Of a stretch of DNA of 64,000 bases, positions 7,612-16,132 are shown in pieces; the stretch's first letter is position 1; each line of letters opens with the position of its first letter. Position numbers and translations under genes: made by a program. The notes under the pieces are model-generated. The model saw only the letters and a program-made list of their open reading frames with translations, did not search any database and was not told where the DNA came from. The DNA is from CAZFDT01 sp964518335 (GTDB lineage Bacteria > Planctomycetota > Phycisphaerae > Phycisphaerales > Phycisphaeraceae): assembly GCA_964518335.1 (NCBI GenBank), contig CAZFDT010000010.1:34550-98549 (forward strand), read 5' to 3'.

Positions 7612-8829
7612 TCAAAACTGTTCGACCGGCGGCAACGGGCCGACGATCGGGGCGAGGTACTTCTTGAACTCGTCGCTGATGTTGCATCCGTCAATGATGT
7701 AGCGCGGGTCGAGTGTGCGGGTCTTGGCGGCGACGTCGCGGATTTCGATGCGCTTGTAAGTCATCTTGTAGGGCACGTTCAGGTCGTCGCGGACGGGGCC
7801 GATGGCGATCGATCCGGACTTCTTCTTGCCCTTGAGGGCCTCGGCGGCGGCTTTCTTGCCTGCGGCACGGGCCTCTTTCGCATCGACCTTGCTGGTGCAG
7901 CCGACGAAACTGCGCTGCAGATACCCGAAGGTGTCGCTGCGGACGCGCTTGATCTTGAGGCGGTCCTTGATGAGGTCGCCCAGGAAGTCGCCCAGCACGC
8001 CGGTGCCCGAGAGCTGCACGTTGCCGTGCGCGTCGCGCTCGACCTGCTTGCCGCTCTGCTCGGCGAGCACCGCAGCCAGGGGCCGGCCCTGGGCGTCGTG
8101 AACGCCTTCGCTGACGGCGATGAGACATCGGCCGCGCTGCTTGTACACGCGGTCCACATCGGCGAGGAACTTGTCGGCATTGACGGTCGTTTCGGGCACA
8201 TACACCAGGTGCGGCCCGTCGGCGTCGGTCTGCCGGCCGAGAATGCTCGCCGCCGTGAGGAACCCGGCGTGGCGGCCCATGATGATGTTGATCTTCACGC
8301 CCGGCAGGGCCTTGTTATCGAGGTTGTCGCCCATGAACGCCTGCGCGACGAACTTCGCCGCGCTGCCGAAGCCGGGCGTGTGGTCGTTGCAGGGCAGGTC
8401 GTTGTCGATCGTCTTGGGCACGTGGTAGGCGCACAGGTCGTAGCCGGCCTGCTCGCCCATCTCGGCGATGATGCGGCAGGTGTCGCTCGAATCGTTGCCT
8501 CCGATGTAGAAAAAGTAGCGCACGTTCTGCTGGCTGAACGCCTCGAAGATGCGCTTGCAGTACTCGGCGTCGGGCTTGTCGCGGCTGGAGCCCAGCGCCG
8601 ACGACGGCGTGTCGGCGATGCGGTTGAGCACGTCCTGCGGCATGTCGGTCAGGTCGAGAAAGTTGCTCTTGACGATGCCTGACACCGCGTTGCGGGCGCC
8701 GAGGATGCGGCCTCCGCCGGAAGTGAATCCGCCGGCCTTGAGCCCTTCGATGACGCCGACCAGCGACTGGTTGATGACCGCCGTGGGGCCGCCGGACTGA
8801 CCGACGACCGCGTTGCCCTGCATGCTCAT
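7612..8829 (-). CDS. 6-phosphofructokinase, PPi-dependent type
   Basis: A 405-residue phosphofructokinase that phosphorylates fructose 6-phosphate to the 1,6-bisphosphate in glycolysis. Motifs: GQSGGPTAVIN (residues 10-20), GGNDSSD (110-116), PKTIDND (138-144) and the substrate loop IIMGRHAGFLTA. In ATP enzymes the second position after GGD is Gly; here an Asp (D113) occupies it, and a Lys precedes TIDND. Both changes mark pyrophosphate-dependent enzymes, so the reaction is probably reversible with diphosphate as donor. The ATG at 8829 has GAGGAG eight bases upstream; the in-frame extension to 9012 has no start support. Confidence 0.88.
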   Translation of the reverse strand: MSMQGNAVVGQSGGPTAVINQSLVGVIEGLKAGGFTSGGGRILGARNAVSGIVKSNFLDLTDMPQDVLNRIADTPSSALGSSRDKPDAEYCKRIFEAFSQQNVRYFFYIGGNDSSDTCRIIAEMGEQAGYDLCAYHVPKTIDNDLPCNDHTPGFGSAAKFVAQAFMGDNLDNKALPGVKINIIMGRHAGFLTAASILGRQTDADGPHLVYVPETTVNADKFLADVDRVYKQRGRCLIAVSEGVHDAQGRPLAAVLAEQSGKQVERDAHGNVQLSGTGVLGDFLGDLIKDRLKIKRVRSDTFGYLQRSFVGCTSKVDAKEARAAGKKAAAEALKGKKKSGSIAIGPVRDDLNVPYKMTYKRIEIRDVAAKTRTLDPRYIIDGCNISDEFKKYLAPIVGPLPPVEQF

Positions 8830-8933
8830 GGTGAAGCTCCTCGTCGTAAGCGCGTGGGGAGTCGGATCGAGCTGGACGCTCGACGGGCGGGCATTGTATG
8901 AAAACACCAGCGTGTCCACAAAACCCGCCGGCG

Positions 8934-11144
8934 CTAGGCCTTGCGTGCGGGTGTGGGCTGGCTGACCTCGTCGATGAGCTGGTCCAGCGACGCCTCCAGT
9001 TCGGTCTCCCACTCGCCGGTTTCGTCGGCGGAGGCGAGGTGGACCTGGTCGTCGTCGATGATGGCCACGGGCTGAAGGTCGGAGGCGGGGACAATGTCGC
9101 GTGCGGCGACGTGCGGGGGCTGGTCGAACGCCGAGCCGCTGTGGGCCGCGACGGCGGCGGCGAGGATGCCCGAGCCGGCGCCCACGTCTGGCCGCGGATG
9201 GCGACGGCGGACGGCGGCGGGCCTGGCCGACGGGGTCACTGCAGCACTCACGTCCCGGCGGTCGGCGCGGTTGAGCACCGACCCGATCACGTGCGCCTCG
9301 ATCAGGCGCAGATGCGCCAGCGTCCGGTCGTACTGCCGCTGCGACTCGTTGCGCTGCACCACGACGATGACGGCGTCGGCCCGCGCCGCGGCCAGCATGC
9401 CCTCGACGCTCCCGGGCACCGGCCCCGCATCGATCAGCACCAGATCGTACTCGGCTCGCGCCTGACCGATCACCTCCGACAGGAAGCGGCTGGACAGGCG
9501 GCCGGCCCGCGCCGCATCCACCCCGTGCGCGTGCAGCACGTCCAGGCGGGCCACCTTCGTCGGCATCACGCTCTGCCGCAACGCCGCACCGTCGAGCATG
9601 CCCGCCAGCCCGCGACCCGCACGCGGCGCACCGCGCTTCACCAGCGCGCGACTGTCGCCGTCCACATACCCCATCTCGATCATCACCTGCTCGATGGTCT
9701 GATGACCGTCGGGCGCCACGGCGACGCGCGACGCCAGGTCCAGATCGACCATCAGCGTGCGCGAACCGCTCATCGCCAGCGACGTGCCCAGCCCGACGGT
9801 GAGGCTGGTCTTGCCCGAGCCGCGCGTCGGGCTGGTGACGGCGAACGCGCGGAACCCGTGGTTTTCTGCATGGATTTCGAGGATCGAGCGCACCTCATGC
9901 ACGGCCTGGGCCAGCCGGTCGGTCTGCTGACGGCGATCCAGCAGGGGCACGGCGCTGAGCACGGGCGGATCGTGGGGCGCCGCGGCGACCTGGGCGACGC
10001 GGCGCAGACGCCGATCGGCAGCCAGGGCGAGCGTCACCAGGCACGCCAGCGCCAACGCACCCGCCGCACCTCCACCCGCCAGCGCGGCGACGTACCGCGG
10101 CGCGTCGGCCAGCGCCGCCGCCTGACCGCGATCCAGCACCCACAAACGGGCCACTGCAGCGTCCGAACCCGACAGCAGATCCACACGTTCACGCTGGGCA
10201 TCGATCGCGGCGGCCAACTCCGACACCTTGCCCTGCAGCGCGTTGAGCGTCGCCGCCTTGGCGATCAGGTCGCCCAGTTCCTCCGATACGATGCCTCGCA
10301 TCGACTCCAGTCCAACCTTGCGCGCCGCAAGCTGCGACATCGTCATCGGCGGCAGCGGATGACCATCCAAGTCCACCATCGCCACGGTCGCCGGTGGCCG
10401 CGGAAGCGCCGCCATCACCTGGCGCACCACGACCGCCCATTTTCCCTGGGGCTGGGGGGCGTCCGCCGCCTGCGACTCGGCGTCGTGCTGCGCCTCCTTG
10501 GCCGCCGCCAGCGTCATCTCGATCTCGCGCAACTGCACGACCAGCCGATCCAGCTCGCGGCGTCGGTCGGCGATGCGCTGGTCCAGAGGCAACATGCCGA
10601 ACGCATCGACCGCCTGGCGATGCAGCGCCTGGTACTTGGCCAGCTCCACACCGTCGCGCTCGATCTGGGCGTGCCAATTGGCGATGCGGGCGATCGTGGC
10701 CTCGTGCTCGGACAGCTCGCTGGCGGCCACGCCGGCGTCGAGCACGCGGCCGACGGCCTGCCCCGCCGCCGTCGCCTCGGGGTCGTGATATCGCAGCACG
10801 ATCCGCCAGCTCGGATCGGCCTCGCGCGCGATCGCCAAGCGGTTGCGGTCGATCGATCCCGCCGTCTGCAGCGTGGCGGGACTTCGCAACGTCTCGATGA
10901 GCCGTTCGACAATCGCATCGAGTCTGTCGGACGAGACGCCGGCGGCGCGTGCGGGCTCGATGGCCAGGACTGCCTCGGCGAGATAGGCGGGTCGATACGT
11001 GCTCCACATCACACCCGTGCCGACGGCCGCGCCCGCCGTCGCGGCGAGCACGAGCCAACGGTAGCGTCCGCACAAGCGCTGCCGCAGCGTGCGGCGCGGC
11101 GGAGGCGACACCGGCCCGCGGACGGCGGGTGAGCGGACGACCAT
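8934..11144 (-). CDS. Wzz/BY-kinase-like polysaccharide co-polymerase
   Basis: A 736-residue protein with the layout of Wzc-type polysaccharide export regulators: a cytoplasmic start, a membrane segment (about 29-47), a large helical periplasmic region with coiled-coil stretches, a second membrane segment (about 345-368, YVAALAGGGAAGALALACLV), then a cytoplasmic P-loop ATPase. Walker A is TSPTRGSGKTS (about 437-447), Walker A' TLMVDLDLAS (about 462) and Walker B DLVLIDAGPV (about 568). The C-terminus is acidic and ends QPTPARKA, with no tyrosine cluster, so autophosphorylation as in Wzc is doubtful. No other exopolysaccharide genes are adjacent. The ATG at 11144 is the first sensible start. 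Confidence 0.75.
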   Translation of the reverse strand: MVVRSPAVRGPVSPPPRRTLRQRLCGRYRWLVLAATAGAAVGTGVMWSTYRPAYLAEAVLAIEPARAAGVSSDRLDAIVERLIETLRSPATLQTAGSIDRNRLAIAREADPSWRIVLRYHDPEATAAGQAVGRVLDAGVAASELSEHEATIARIANWHAQIERDGVELAKYQALHRQAVDAFGMLPLDQRIADRRRELDRLVVQLREIEMTLAAAKEAQHDAESQAADAPQPQGKWAVVVRQVMAALPRPPATVAMVDLDGHPLPPMTMSQLAARKVGLESMRGIVSEELGDLIAKAATLNALQGKVSELAAAIDAQRERVDLLSGSDAAVARLWVLDRGQAAALADAPRYVAALAGGGAAGALALACLVTLALAADRRLRRVAQVAAAPHDPPVLSAVPLLDRRQQTDRLAQAVHEVRSILEIHAENHGFRAFAVTSPTRGSGKTSLTVGLGTSLAMSGSRTLMVDLDLASRVAVAPDGHQTIEQVMIEMGYVDGDSRALVKRGAPRAGRGLAGMLDGAALRQSVMPTKVARLDVLHAHGVDAARAGRLSSRFLSEVIGQARAEYDLVLIDAGPVPGSVEGMLAAARADAVIVVVQRNESQRQYDRTLAHLRLIEAHVIGSVLNRADRRDVSAAVTPSARPAAVRRRHPRPDVGAGSGILAAAVAAHSGSAFDQPPHVAARDIVPASDLQPVAIIDDDQVHLASADETGEWETELEASLDQLIDEVSQPTPARKA

Positions 11145-11435
11145 GATGGCATCGGACGATTTTGGAGCCGCGCGGCTCCCGGTGTGGGTGCTCAAGACCA
11201 GTGCTCCATCACTGTGCCTCCGGCTTTCGGCCGCACCGCGCTCGCTCCGAGGCGGAATGACGCGGCCAAACAAGTGACCCGGGCGGCACCCACCGCGCGA
11301 CTGGAGGACGAGGTCGCGCGACCGCACGCGTCAGGCGGCGTCGAACCAGGCCGATTCGACGCACGCGCCTACCTTACCCGCCCGAGCGCGGTCGTACAAG
11401 GATTTTTCGCCGTCCGGTCGGCAGGGCGCCGCCCA
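11145..11435. other. Intergenic region without a recognisable gene
   Basis: This 291-bp gap lies upstream of the BY-kinase-like gene and downstream of the DUF3891 gene, so it should hold the kinase promoter. I see no clear promoter hexamers. It contains GC-rich inverted stretches such as GGAGCCGCGCGGCTCC (11164-11179), a near-perfect short palindrome. Open frames here have no coding character. Confidence 0.5.
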
Positions 11436-12209
11436 TCACGCGGCCTGCAGCGTGAATCGCAGCATCTGCGGCGCGGCGCCGGCGACGGCGTCGGCCAGGG
11501 ATTTGGGCGTGGTGTGGCGCGAGGCGGCGATCGTCACGGCCGGGCACTCGACGCTGAGGCTGGCGGGCTCGAACGGCCACGGCGACAGGGCCGCGCCATG
11601 GGCGGTCGGCGCCACCGCCGGCGTCGCCTCCACGTCGCCGAAGGCCAGCGCCTCCGTGTGCGAACCGTGCGGCAGCGCTCCCAGCAGCGCCAGCGACAGC
11701 CAGTCAAACGCTGTGAGAAGCCGACGGGCGACGTTGACGGCGCGCGGGGCGATGGCGGCCTGCTCGTCAGCATCGCCCAGTTCCAGAGGTTCAGTGCAAC
11801 GGACGATGCGCACGGCCAGCTCGTTGATGAAGCCCTGCGCCGCGGCGGGATTGTCGTCGTTGCCGATGGTCGTATGCGTGTAGAGATAGCGGGCGTGGTG
11901 GGCCACGAGCAGGCAGGCGTAGGCGTCGTCGCGCGACGCCAGATCGACGCTGCGGCGCCAGATCGACAGGTGCTGGTCGGAGGGGATGCGCTTGAAGTCG
12001 AAAGGGCGGCCGTCGGCGTCGAGCGCGGGCTTCTGCTCGGCGGCGATCCAGCCGTCGTCATGGCGTCGCACGGCGTCGATGAAACGGTCCCACATGCCGG
12101 CGGGCAGCATCGTCGGCCGCCGCCACGCCCGCGCCATTGCCGCCGCCATCGCCGCGTGGTCGGGCTGGCGGATCAGCAGCAGGGTGTTGTCGCGCTCAAG
12201 CACGATCAT
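11436..12209 (-). CDS. DUF3891 family protein
   Basis: A 257-residue protein with the DUF3891 layout: an N-terminal LLLIRQPDHAAMAAAMARAW, then RHDDGW, and VAHHARYLYTH near residue 105. The repeated H/HD motifs in a helical protein recall the HD-domain hydrolase family, but no enzymatic role is established. It is the last gene of a minus-strand set with two Gfo/Idh/MocA oxidoreductases, starting 3 bp after the stop of the preceding one, so it is probably co-transcribed with them. The C-terminal 80 residues are beta-rich and lack recognisable motifs. Confidence 0.65.
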   Translation of the reverse strand: MIVLERDNTLLLIRQPDHAAMAAAMARAWRRPTMLPAGMWDRFIDAVRRHDDGWIAAEQKPALDADGRPFDFKRIPSDQHLSIWRRSVDLASRDDAYACLLVAHHARYLYTHTTIGNDDNPAAAQGFINELAVRIVRCTEPLELGDADEQAAIAPRAVNVARRLLTAFDWLSLALLGALPHGSHTEALAFGDVEATPAVAPTAHGAALSPWPFEPASLSVECPAVTIAASRHTTPKSLADAVAGAAPQMLRFTLQAA

Positions 12210-12212
12210 GCG

Positions 12213-13202
12213 TCAGGCCACACTCCATTGGGGGTCGAGGTCGATGCGCGTGCGGCGGTCGGCGGCGTCGCGGGCGGCCAGCAGGATCGCCGCCATGCCC
12301 AGCGACCGCTGGGTGCTGTACCACGTCGTGTCGCCCTGCGCGGCGTCGAGCATGTCGCGCCACGACTGGGGCTGGCCGCCCCATTCGGTGATGTCGCACG
12401 GCTGGTCGTCGCCGCCGATGAGCGTGCAGCGCCCGTCGCGCACCTCGACGACGCCGCGGCCGCCGACGATGCGCAGGCGGTCGTCGCCGTGCGTCGGGGC
12501 CCCGGGCGGCCGCAGAAAGTCGGCGTGGACCACTGCAGCGCCGCCACCGTCAAGGTCGAAGAGGCTGGCGGTGTGGTCCTCCATGGACCCGTATTCGGGC
12601 TTGCTGCAGTTGCCCGACGAGCCGGTCACGGCGGCATAGCGCCGGCCGATGACGAAGACGACGGCGTCGATGCCGTGCGAGGCGATCCACAGCAGCGTGC
12701 CGCCGTACAGCTCGCGCTGGGCGTACCACGGCGGCCGCGTGCGGAAGCGATAGCTCTTCTGGGCCGTGGCGAGGGCGATCGGGCCGAGGCAGTCGCGGAC
12801 CACCGCCTCCCGCGCGGCGCGAAACGCCGGCGTGCTGCGGAAGTTGAACTCGGTGATCAGCGGCACGCCACCGCTCCTGGCCGCATCCCGCACCCGATCG
12901 AGCATAGTCCACTCGGTGGCGACGGGCTTGTCGCTGACGACAGGGATTTTCCGCTGCAGCGCCTGGGCGGCCCAATGGCCGTTGCGGGCGTACACCGCGC
13001 CGACGCTGACGACGTCGGGCTTGAAGCCGTCGAGCATCGCGTCGGCGTCGTCGTACCACTGCGCCCCCGGCATGGCGTCGGCGACCCGCCGCGCCGCGGC
13101 GGCATCCACACCATCGGACGCCACGGCGACCTGCGGGCGCAGCGCCTCGAGCCCGCCGCGCAGGTAGTGATGGCCGCATCCGCCGATGAACGCCAGTCGC
13201 AT
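12213..13202 (-). CDS. Gfo/Idh/MocA family oxidoreductase
   Basis: A 329-residue NAD(P)-dependent oxidoreductase. The nucleotide-binding start is LAFIGGCGHHYLRG, a variant of GxGxxG. VVSDKPVATEW holds the 'EKP' motif in the variant form DKP, with the conserved catalytic Lys. The C-terminal alpha/beta substrate domain includes GGTLLWIASHGIDAVVF, whose His is the usual second catalytic residue. The family oxidises or reduces sugars and inositols, and many planctomycete paralogues have no known substrate. The gene sits between a second family member 9 bp upstream and DUF3891 3 bp downstream, all on one strand. Confidence 0.85.
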   Translation of the reverse strand: MRLAFIGGCGHHYLRGGLEALRPQVAVASDGVDAAAARRVADAMPGAQWYDDADAMLDGFKPDVVSVGAVYARNGHWAAQALQRKIPVVSDKPVATEWTMLDRVRDAARSGGVPLITEFNFRSTPAFRAAREAVVRDCLGPIALATAQKSYRFRTRPPWYAQRELYGGTLLWIASHGIDAVVFVIGRRYAAVTGSSGNCSKPEYGSMEDHTASLFDLDGGGAAVVHADFLRPPGAPTHGDDRLRIVGGRGVVEVRDGRCTLIGGDDQPCDITEWGGQPQSWRDMLDAAQGDTTWYSTQRSLGMAAILLAARDAADRRTRIDLDPQWSVA

Positions 13203-13211
13203 GGCATGGCC

Positions 13212-14267
13212 TCAGGTGATCTTCACCGCATCGCCCGTTCGGGCCGAGGCGTAGATCGCGTCGGTGATCTGCTGCACGACCAGCGCGTGGTCGAGGCTGG
13301 TCAGCGGGCTGCGGCCGTCGAGGATGGCGGCGGCGAAGTCGGTGACCGGGCCTTCGTGCACCGTGTCCCACGTTTCATCGCCCTGCCAGACGACGCTGCT
13401 GACGACGCCCTTGTCCTCGTCGCTCTGGTCGAGATGGACCTGATTGCCCGCGCCGGGGAGCAGTCGCAGGCGCAGCGAGCCGTTGACGCCGGTGATCTGC
13501 CAGGCGAAGTCGGAGGCGGTGGGCATGAACTCGCCGCGTTCGAGCGTGATGACGCTGCCATCGTCGCAACGGACCATGGCTGCGACGTGGGTTTCGGCGT
13601 CGCTGGCGGGATCGGCGCGGCTGGCGTACTGCGGGGGAATGGTCCAGGTCTGCGCCAGTACGGTGCGCGGGCGCAGGGTCCAGCCGGTGATGCCCAGGAG
13701 GTAGTCCAGGTCGTAGCAGCCCCAGTTGGACATGATGCCGCCGGCGTTGAGGTCGGTGCGCAGGCGCCAGACGGGCGGGGGCGACTTGGGCGGCGGGCCG
13801 GCGGCGCCGTTGATGCGGGCGCGAACGACACGCAGGGTGCCCAGGGTCCCGTCGCTGACGACCTTGGTTGCCGCCGCCGCCGAAGGCAAGAACCGATGCC
13901 GCGACGAGCAGCAGGCGCCGACGAGCTTGCCCTGAGCGGCGATCATCTGCCGCACCTCGTCGGCGTTCATGGCCACGGGCTTTTCCGTCAGCACGTGCTT
14001 ACCCGCCGCGAACGCCCGCAGCGCCAGCCCGGTGCGGACATTGGCGGTCAACGCCAACACCACGGCGTCCACGCTCTTGTCCTCGATCAACGCCTCGGCC
14101 GAGGCGTGGACGATGGGGACCTGATGTTGCTCGGCGACCTTGCGGGCCGCCTCCTCGCGCACGTCGGCGACGGCGACCAGGTCGATGCGATCCGAAGCCT
14201 TGGCGAACTTGGCGTGCGTCGAGCCGATGACGCCGCAACCGATGATTCCAAGTCTGACTCTGCTCAT
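13212..14267 (-). CDS. Gfo/Idh/MocA family oxidoreductase
   Basis: A 351-residue oxidoreductase with a clean Rossmann motif (LGIIGCGVIGSTHAKFA) and the family signature GKHVLTEKPVAMN. The C-terminal domain has RTDLNAGGIMSNWGCYDLDYL, where the usual catalytic His is replaced around the 'G.H..D' position by Cys-Tyr (WGCYDLDYLL), so the active site may differ from typical dehydrogenases. It is the first gene of the set 14267-11436 and lies 51 bp downstream of the AraC regulator gene on the same strand. The chosen start MSRVRLG directly precedes the Rossmann strand; an in-frame upstream Met would add eight residues. Confidence 0.85.
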   Translation of the reverse strand: MSRVRLGIIGCGVIGSTHAKFAKASDRIDLVAVADVREEAARKVAEQHQVPIVHASAEALIEDKSVDAVVLALTANVRTGLALRAFAAGKHVLTEKPVAMNADEVRQMIAAQGKLVGACCSSRHRFLPSAAAATKVVSDGTLGTLRVVRARINGAAGPPPKSPPPVWRLRTDLNAGGIMSNWGCYDLDYLLGITGWTLRPRTVLAQTWTIPPQYASRADPASDAETHVAAMVRCDDGSVITLERGEFMPTASDFAWQITGVNGSLRLRLLPGAGNQVHLDQSDEDKGVVSSVVWQGDETWDTVHEGPVTDFAAAILDGRSPLTSLDHALVVQQITDAIYASARTGDAVKIT

Positions 14268-14318
14268 GGTGTGGTCAACCTGCATCCCCACGGGCCGACA
14301 GGGTACAGCGCCGGGCGA

Positions 14319-15122
14319 TCATCGGCCACGATGACGACGGCGGTACACCGACGGCGGCGTGCCAGTCACCTTGCGGAACAGGCGCGAGAAGTAATACGGG
14401 TCGTCGAAACCCGCCTGCCGGGCCACCTGCCACAGCTTCATATCGCTTTCGGCCAGTAGGGCGCAGGCGACGTCGATGCGCTTCTGATTGACGTACTGAA
14501 TGGGGCTGACCCCCAGTTGGCGACGGAACAGCCGGGTGAAGTGCGCGGGGGAGAGGTGCGCCTGGCGGGCCAGCGCGCTGAGCGTGAGCCTGTCGCTCAG
14601 GTGATCGTGGATGTAACGCTGGATCGCGGGCAAGTCCAATGGCGACGGGCGCGACGGCACGCCGCTGAGCTGATCGAGCCGATGCCACATCAACCCCAAC
14701 AACGCCAGGGCCTCGGTATCGGGCCAGACCGCCTCGCCGGCGACGTCGATTTGCGTTCGGCCACCGTGAATCACCAGGTCAATGAACCGCTCGCGGATGC
14801 GTTCATCCCGACCCAGCCGCACGCACGGCCCGCCGAAGCTCCGCAACGCGGGGACCATGTCTGCCACGGCCGGCCCCTCCATGTGCATCCAGAGGATGTC
14901 CCACGGATCGGTGGGGACCGCGCCGTAACGTTGAGCCACGCCGGGCTCGAATGTCAGCAGGTCGCCGGCGGCGACGTCAACTCGCTGGCCCCCCGTCTCG
15001 GCGAAGCCGCGCCCGCCGATCGCCCAGATGAGCAGATAGTCCGTAGGTTTGGCCCGCGTCGTGAAATGGTCGGGCATGTCACTAAAGTGCCCGCAGGAAT
15101 TGAGTTTGAGCGGTAAGTCCAT
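14319..15122 (-). CDS. AraC family transcriptional regulator
   Basis: A 267-residue regulator. The N-terminal cupin-like ligand domain (about 1-150) contains GDLLTFEPGVAQRY. The C-terminal double helix-turn-helix (about 170-267) includes LTLSALARQAHLSPAHFTRL and the second motif LWQVARQAGFDDPYYFSRLF, with the standard ending GTPPSVYRRR. It probably senses a sugar-like ligand. It is divergent from the phytanoyl-CoA-dioxygenase-like gene across 120 bp and upstream of the Gfo/Idh pair, so it may control one or both. ATG 15122 is used; an in-frame TTG three codons earlier is less likely. Confidence 0.85.
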   Translation of the reverse strand: MDLPLKLNSCGHFSDMPDHFTTRAKPTDYLLIWAIGGRGFAETGGQRVDVAAGDLLTFEPGVAQRYGAVPTDPWDILWMHMEGPAVADMVPALRSFGGPCVRLGRDERIRERFIDLVIHGGRTQIDVAGEAVWPDTEALALLGLMWHRLDQLSGVPSRPSPLDLPAIQRYIHDHLSDRLTLSALARQAHLSPAHFTRLFRRQLGVSPIQYVNQKRIDVACALLAESDMKLWQVARQAGFDDPYYFSRLFRKVTGTPPSVYRRRHRGR

Positions 15123-15242
15123 GGCGATCAAACCACTGTGGAGTCCTGATGACGATTCGATTATCCATCTTTTTCGTCCCCCTGTCTATGGCCTCGGGCG
15201 ACGCGTCAGGTAGGGTTGGTGCAGCTTCCAAGGATCCTGACC

Positions 15243-16058
15243 ATGACCACCGCCACGCTGTTGACCGCCGAGCAGAAAGCCGCCTGGGACAGGGACGGGT
15301 ATGTGATCGTGCCTGGGCTGTTCAGCCGGGAGGAGGTCGCCGCGGTGCGCGAGTTGTTCGACGCCATCGGGTGCAAGGGCGAGCCCATCCCCGGTCACTG
15401 GGAGCCCCGGCTCGACGCCGCCCCATCCGACGTGCTGGCCCGTTGGCCGCGCGTCATGCACCTGCACCGCCGTGACGATCGCGTCAAGGCGTGGATGCTC
15501 CACCCGGGGGTCCGCGACGTGCTGGCCGAGCTGTTGGGACAACCCGCCGTTGCAACGCAGAGCATGTTTTACTTCAAGCCACCCGGCGCCAAGGGTCAAG
15601 CCCTGCATCAGGACAACTTCTACCTGCGCGTACAGCCGGACACCTGCGTGGCTGCATGGACCGCCATCGACGCGGCCACCCCCGCCAATGGGGGGATGTA
15701 TCTCGTGCCCGGCACGCACACCATGGAGATCATCTGCCCCGAGGTCGCCGACGCCAGCGAGAGTTTCACCACGCACCTGGTCAACGCCCCCAAGGGCATG
15801 AAGGCGATCCCCGCCGTCATGGACCCCGGCGACACCCTTTTCTTCAACGGCAGCGTCGTCCACGGCAGCGGCCCCAACCGCTCCACTTCCGGGCAGTGGC
15901 GCCGCGCCTTCATCTGCCACTACATGCCCAAGCGCAGCACGCACATCCACAAAAGCTACTTCCCCATCCTCGACTTCGACGGCCACGAAATCGCCTACCA
16001 GACCTCGACCGGCGGCGGGCCCTGCGGCGAAGAATTCGCCCACGTCGACTACCACTGA
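15243..16058 (+). CDS. Phytanoyl-CoA dioxygenase (PhyH) family protein
   Basis: A 271-residue Fe(II)/2-oxoglutarate-dependent oxygenase of the PhyH family. It has the opening helix plus strand DRDGYVIVPGLFS, the metal-binding HxD as HQDNFYL, and the distal His and 2-oxoglutarate Arg in VVHGSGPNRSTSGQWRRAF. Planctomycetes carry many such enzymes; natural substrates are mostly unknown and need not be fatty acyl-CoA. The start is the ATG with AAGGAT nine bases upstream; a GTG at 15216 is in frame but unsupported. It is divergent from the AraC gene, a pairing that suggests substrate-induced expression. Confidence 0.85.
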   Translation: MTTATLLTAEQKAAWDRDGYVIVPGLFSREEVAAVRELFDAIGCKGEPIPGHWEPRLDAAPSDVLARWPRVMHLHRRDDRVKAWMLHPGVRDVLAELLGQPAVATQSMFYFKPPGAKGQALHQDNFYLRVQPDTCVAAWTAIDAATPANGGMYLVPGTHTMEIICPEVADASESFTTHLVNAPKGMKAIPAVMDPGDTLFFNGSVVHGSGPNRSTSGQWRRAFICHYMPKRSTHIHKSYFPILDFDGHEIAYQTSTGGGPCGEEFAHVDYH

Positions 16059-16132
16059 ACCCCGCCCTCGGAGGTTTCTCCCGTATCGCGCTTGCGCCGT
16101 CGCGTGTTCCCCCCGCAGACGGGCGCACGGCG

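Noticed and set aside
11184..14459. A 1091-codon open frame on the + strand
   Set aside because: It runs antisense across the DUF3891, Gfo/Idh and AraC genes, is rich in Arg, Gly, His and Val as expected from GC-rich antisense, and has no motif. Several similar long frames (8898-11132 +, 17901-20378 -, 22626-24575 -, 42498-44915 +) were rejected for the same reason.
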